From: Quillaja saponaria
Lineage: Eukaryota; Streptophyta; Magnoliopsida; Fabales; Quillajaceae
NCBI GenBank assembly: GCA_029379385.1
Contig: CM055605.1
Span: 6,917,001-6,981,000 of the forward strand
Direction: 5' to 3'
Length of the DNA: 64,000 nucleotides
Shown: positions 62,317 through 64,000 of the stretch, piece after piece
How the letters are laid out: every line of letters starts with the position of its first letter
How positions within the stretch are numbered: the stretch's first letter is position 1
Position numbers and translations under genes: made by a program
The notes under the pieces: generated by a model
What the model saw: the letters and a program-made list of their open reading frames with translations, nothing else
What the model was told of the DNA's origin: nothing
The model's database searches: none

Positions 62317-62912
62317 TAGTCATCCGAACTGATAATTGAAGGGCAAAATTCGTACTACATACATTTTTATGAGTTAAATGATTTATTTTGAAGTTGTTAA
62401 AATTAAGACATTGATTATGTGAGACTATTTTGAGACTTGTCCGAAATCTAAAAGTAAAAGTACTTTTCCGATATACTGTTAAAAAAGACTACCTAATGCT
62501 ACTGTGCTTATGTCACACAATTCTAAATCATTGAAGGGGCCATAAAGTTACCACGAAACAACATAAAGAGCTCCTAGAATCTCCTAGTAATTAATGTAAA
62601 TGATAACATTAATCCATCAGCAATAAACTATGTAGGCATTCTGATTAAACTGAAAGTACATGTGAGAAACGCAAAATTCACAAAGCAACTTCCTTAACTT
62701 GTTGAAGAAAACTGTCTGAATTTTCAAATTGATCTTTCAACCAAGTAGTACCTCAAACTAAGCATCTACAATAACAAGAACAGCAAGATACTACAAAGTT
62801 TCAATAATATCCATGAAGAGGGATTGTCATTCACAAAAGGACAACAGGTACAGGCTTGCCAGTGGTGAAAGCATTACAATGTGTTTCTGGTATAAACTTG
62901 ATAAGAACCAAG
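62317..62912. other. Intergenic and PER1 3' UTR
   Basis: No coding frame is supported. The part nearest 62912 is probably the 3' UTR of the PER1 gene on the minus strand; the rest is AT-rich spacer. Confidence 0.55.
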
Positions 62913-63746
62913 CTACTTGGCTTTCTTAAGAAGATCAGATGTTCGGTACTCAGCATCATCTCTAATGAAACTCCACCACAAATAGGTAAGGGGAATAGTG
63001 GTGGCATGCCAGACAGCATGTGCATCCAGAAGACCTTGGTATGGAGGGAAATCATAAATTTCTAGGAGCATTGCAAGTCCCCCTCCCACAACCACGAACC
63101 AGAGCTTCCAACGTGAAGGATGGAGAGAGACACCGGCCCATATTGCCCAAATCAAAAGTTGTGCCACAGCTATCACTACACACACTTTCATATTCCATCC
63201 TGTAAAATCAGAGTATGAACAAGAGTCAAATCATGTTACAAAGAGAATACAATTTTAGTCAAGAAGTAGTAGAAGATGTGAGAAAAGAAACAATATTACA
63301 GAAGGCTTAAATGATATATTTGCACATCTCTCTGTATGTATGTGTTTGAGTGAATGCATGCAAATTAGGTTACTTGCAATAAGGCAGCACTACATCCTGT
63401 AAAGCAATAAATTCGACAACAGAAAATTCAAATCCGAATTCCGAACTAAGCAACCAAATGCTTGAAAGGACTCTCAACACCAGAAAATAAATCCGTAACA
63501 ACAAGCTTAAGCCTATATAAGTTTAGTCAATATGGGGATGTATATGACAGTGATATACCATAGTCTAGTTTGTAGAAGTTGAGGTACAATATATGGGTTG
63601 TCACAAAAGCAAGTAGTGGGGCAGTAACCATGACTCTGGTGGCTTCATCCCTAATATTGAAACTTCTAAGTATGGCCAAAATGAGGGAGTAACCAAGTAG
63701 AGCTACTGCTGATGAGTAGTCCAGTTTTTCTGTCAGATCAACGTCC
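62913..63746 (-). CDS. PER1: PER1-like GPI-anchor lipid remodelling protein (3' part, cut by window end)
   Basis: PER1/PGAP3 is a multi-pass ER/Golgi membrane protein of the CREST superfamily that removes an acyl chain from GPI-anchor lipids. The last two exons are visible on the minus strand: 63559-63746 and 62913-63199 (GT-AG, in frame), about 157 residues. They encode DVDLTEKLDYSSAVALLGYS, HILYLNFYKLDYGWNMKV, membrane segments VCVVIAVAQLLIWAIWAGV and WFVVVGGGLAMLLEI, then DFPPYQGLLDAHAVWHATT with the conserved Asp and His residues of the superfamily, and the end LLKKAK. The 188-bp exon begins with one base that completes a codon from an exon beyond 64000. No lesion is seen in this part. 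Confidence 0.92.
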
Positions 63747-64000
63747 CTGCAGTCAAATGAGGCAAATAAACAAAAAAATAATTATATGCTAAAGTCTACA
63801 GGAAAGGAAAAACACACGCACACACAAGATTCGAGAAATTTATGTTTCTATATTCAGTGGCTAAAAAGTTGGGTTTGGGGTAGAGACAAAGCATACTAGT
63901 AACCATAAACAGTGAGTAAAAATATATCTGACTGAGGGTTATTTGTCATTTGTACTCTGACTTTAACTTTCAAAATATGGGAGCAAGCTATATATTTCAT
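63747..64000. other. Intron of the PER1-like gene, running off the window
   Basis: After the acceptor (CTGCAG on the minus strand at 63747-63752) the sequence is AT-rich with no further PER1 exon, so the upstream exons lie outside the window. Confidence 0.7.

Noticed and set aside
1..64000. CRISPR arrays, operons, bacterial-type origins and phage genes
   Set aside because: The window is plant nuclear DNA with spliced genes. The tandem repeats found have no spacer pattern, and no bacterial signals are present.

Overview
This window is nuclear DNA from a flowering plant, most likely a eudicot. It is AT-rich. Its genes are split by GT-AG introns and spaced by kilobases of AT-rich DNA, microsatellites and transposon debris. 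Every recognisable protein is a plant family member: NARROW LEAF 1, SR45, eL27, CYSTM, a BOI-type RING ligase, TURAN/ALG1 and PER1. I cannot name the species.

Layout. 1-10 kb: a local duplication, then a NARROW LEAF 1-like serine protease gene (+). Its first intron holds a 1672-bp tandem duplication. 11-17.5 kb: the splicing factor SR45 (+, 12 coding exons). 19.5-22.5 kb: a decayed intron-containing pseudogene (+). 24.1-24.7 kb: an RNase H fragment of a LINE-type element (-). 25.3 kb: an intronless gene for ribosomal protein eL27 (+). 27.1 and 32.5 kb: two small CYSTM stress-peptide genes in the same direction (-), each with its Cys-rich tail in a tiny last exon. 38.2-39.5 kb: a BOI/SBP1-type RING E3 ligase (+) behind a cluster of G-boxes. 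39.5-49.3 kb: a gene-poor stretch. 49.3-50 kb: a broken remnant of the DNA polymerase zeta subunit REV7 (-). 53-60.5 kb: a TURAN/ALG1-like mannosyltransferase (+, 17 coding exons, last intron GC-AG). 61.2-62.3 kb: an intronless, multiply deleted EF-2 pseudogene (-). 62.9 kb to the right edge: the 3' part of a PER1 gene (-), cut by the window end.

The genes are mostly independent housekeeping and regulatory loci, not a pathway. TURAN/ALG1 acts in N-glycan assembly and PER1 in GPI-anchor remodelling, both at the ER. As I recall the Arabidopsis map, SR45, REV7, TURAN and a Per1-like gene also lie close together on chromosome 1 (around At1g16560-At1g16610), so this looks like a conserved block expanded by insertions, with REV7 decayed here. 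I found no convincing new biological system. The most useful observations are the exon-level gene models, the REV7 decay, the shared repeat in two gene introns, the pseudogenes, and the CYSTM pair that simple ORF calling would cut short.
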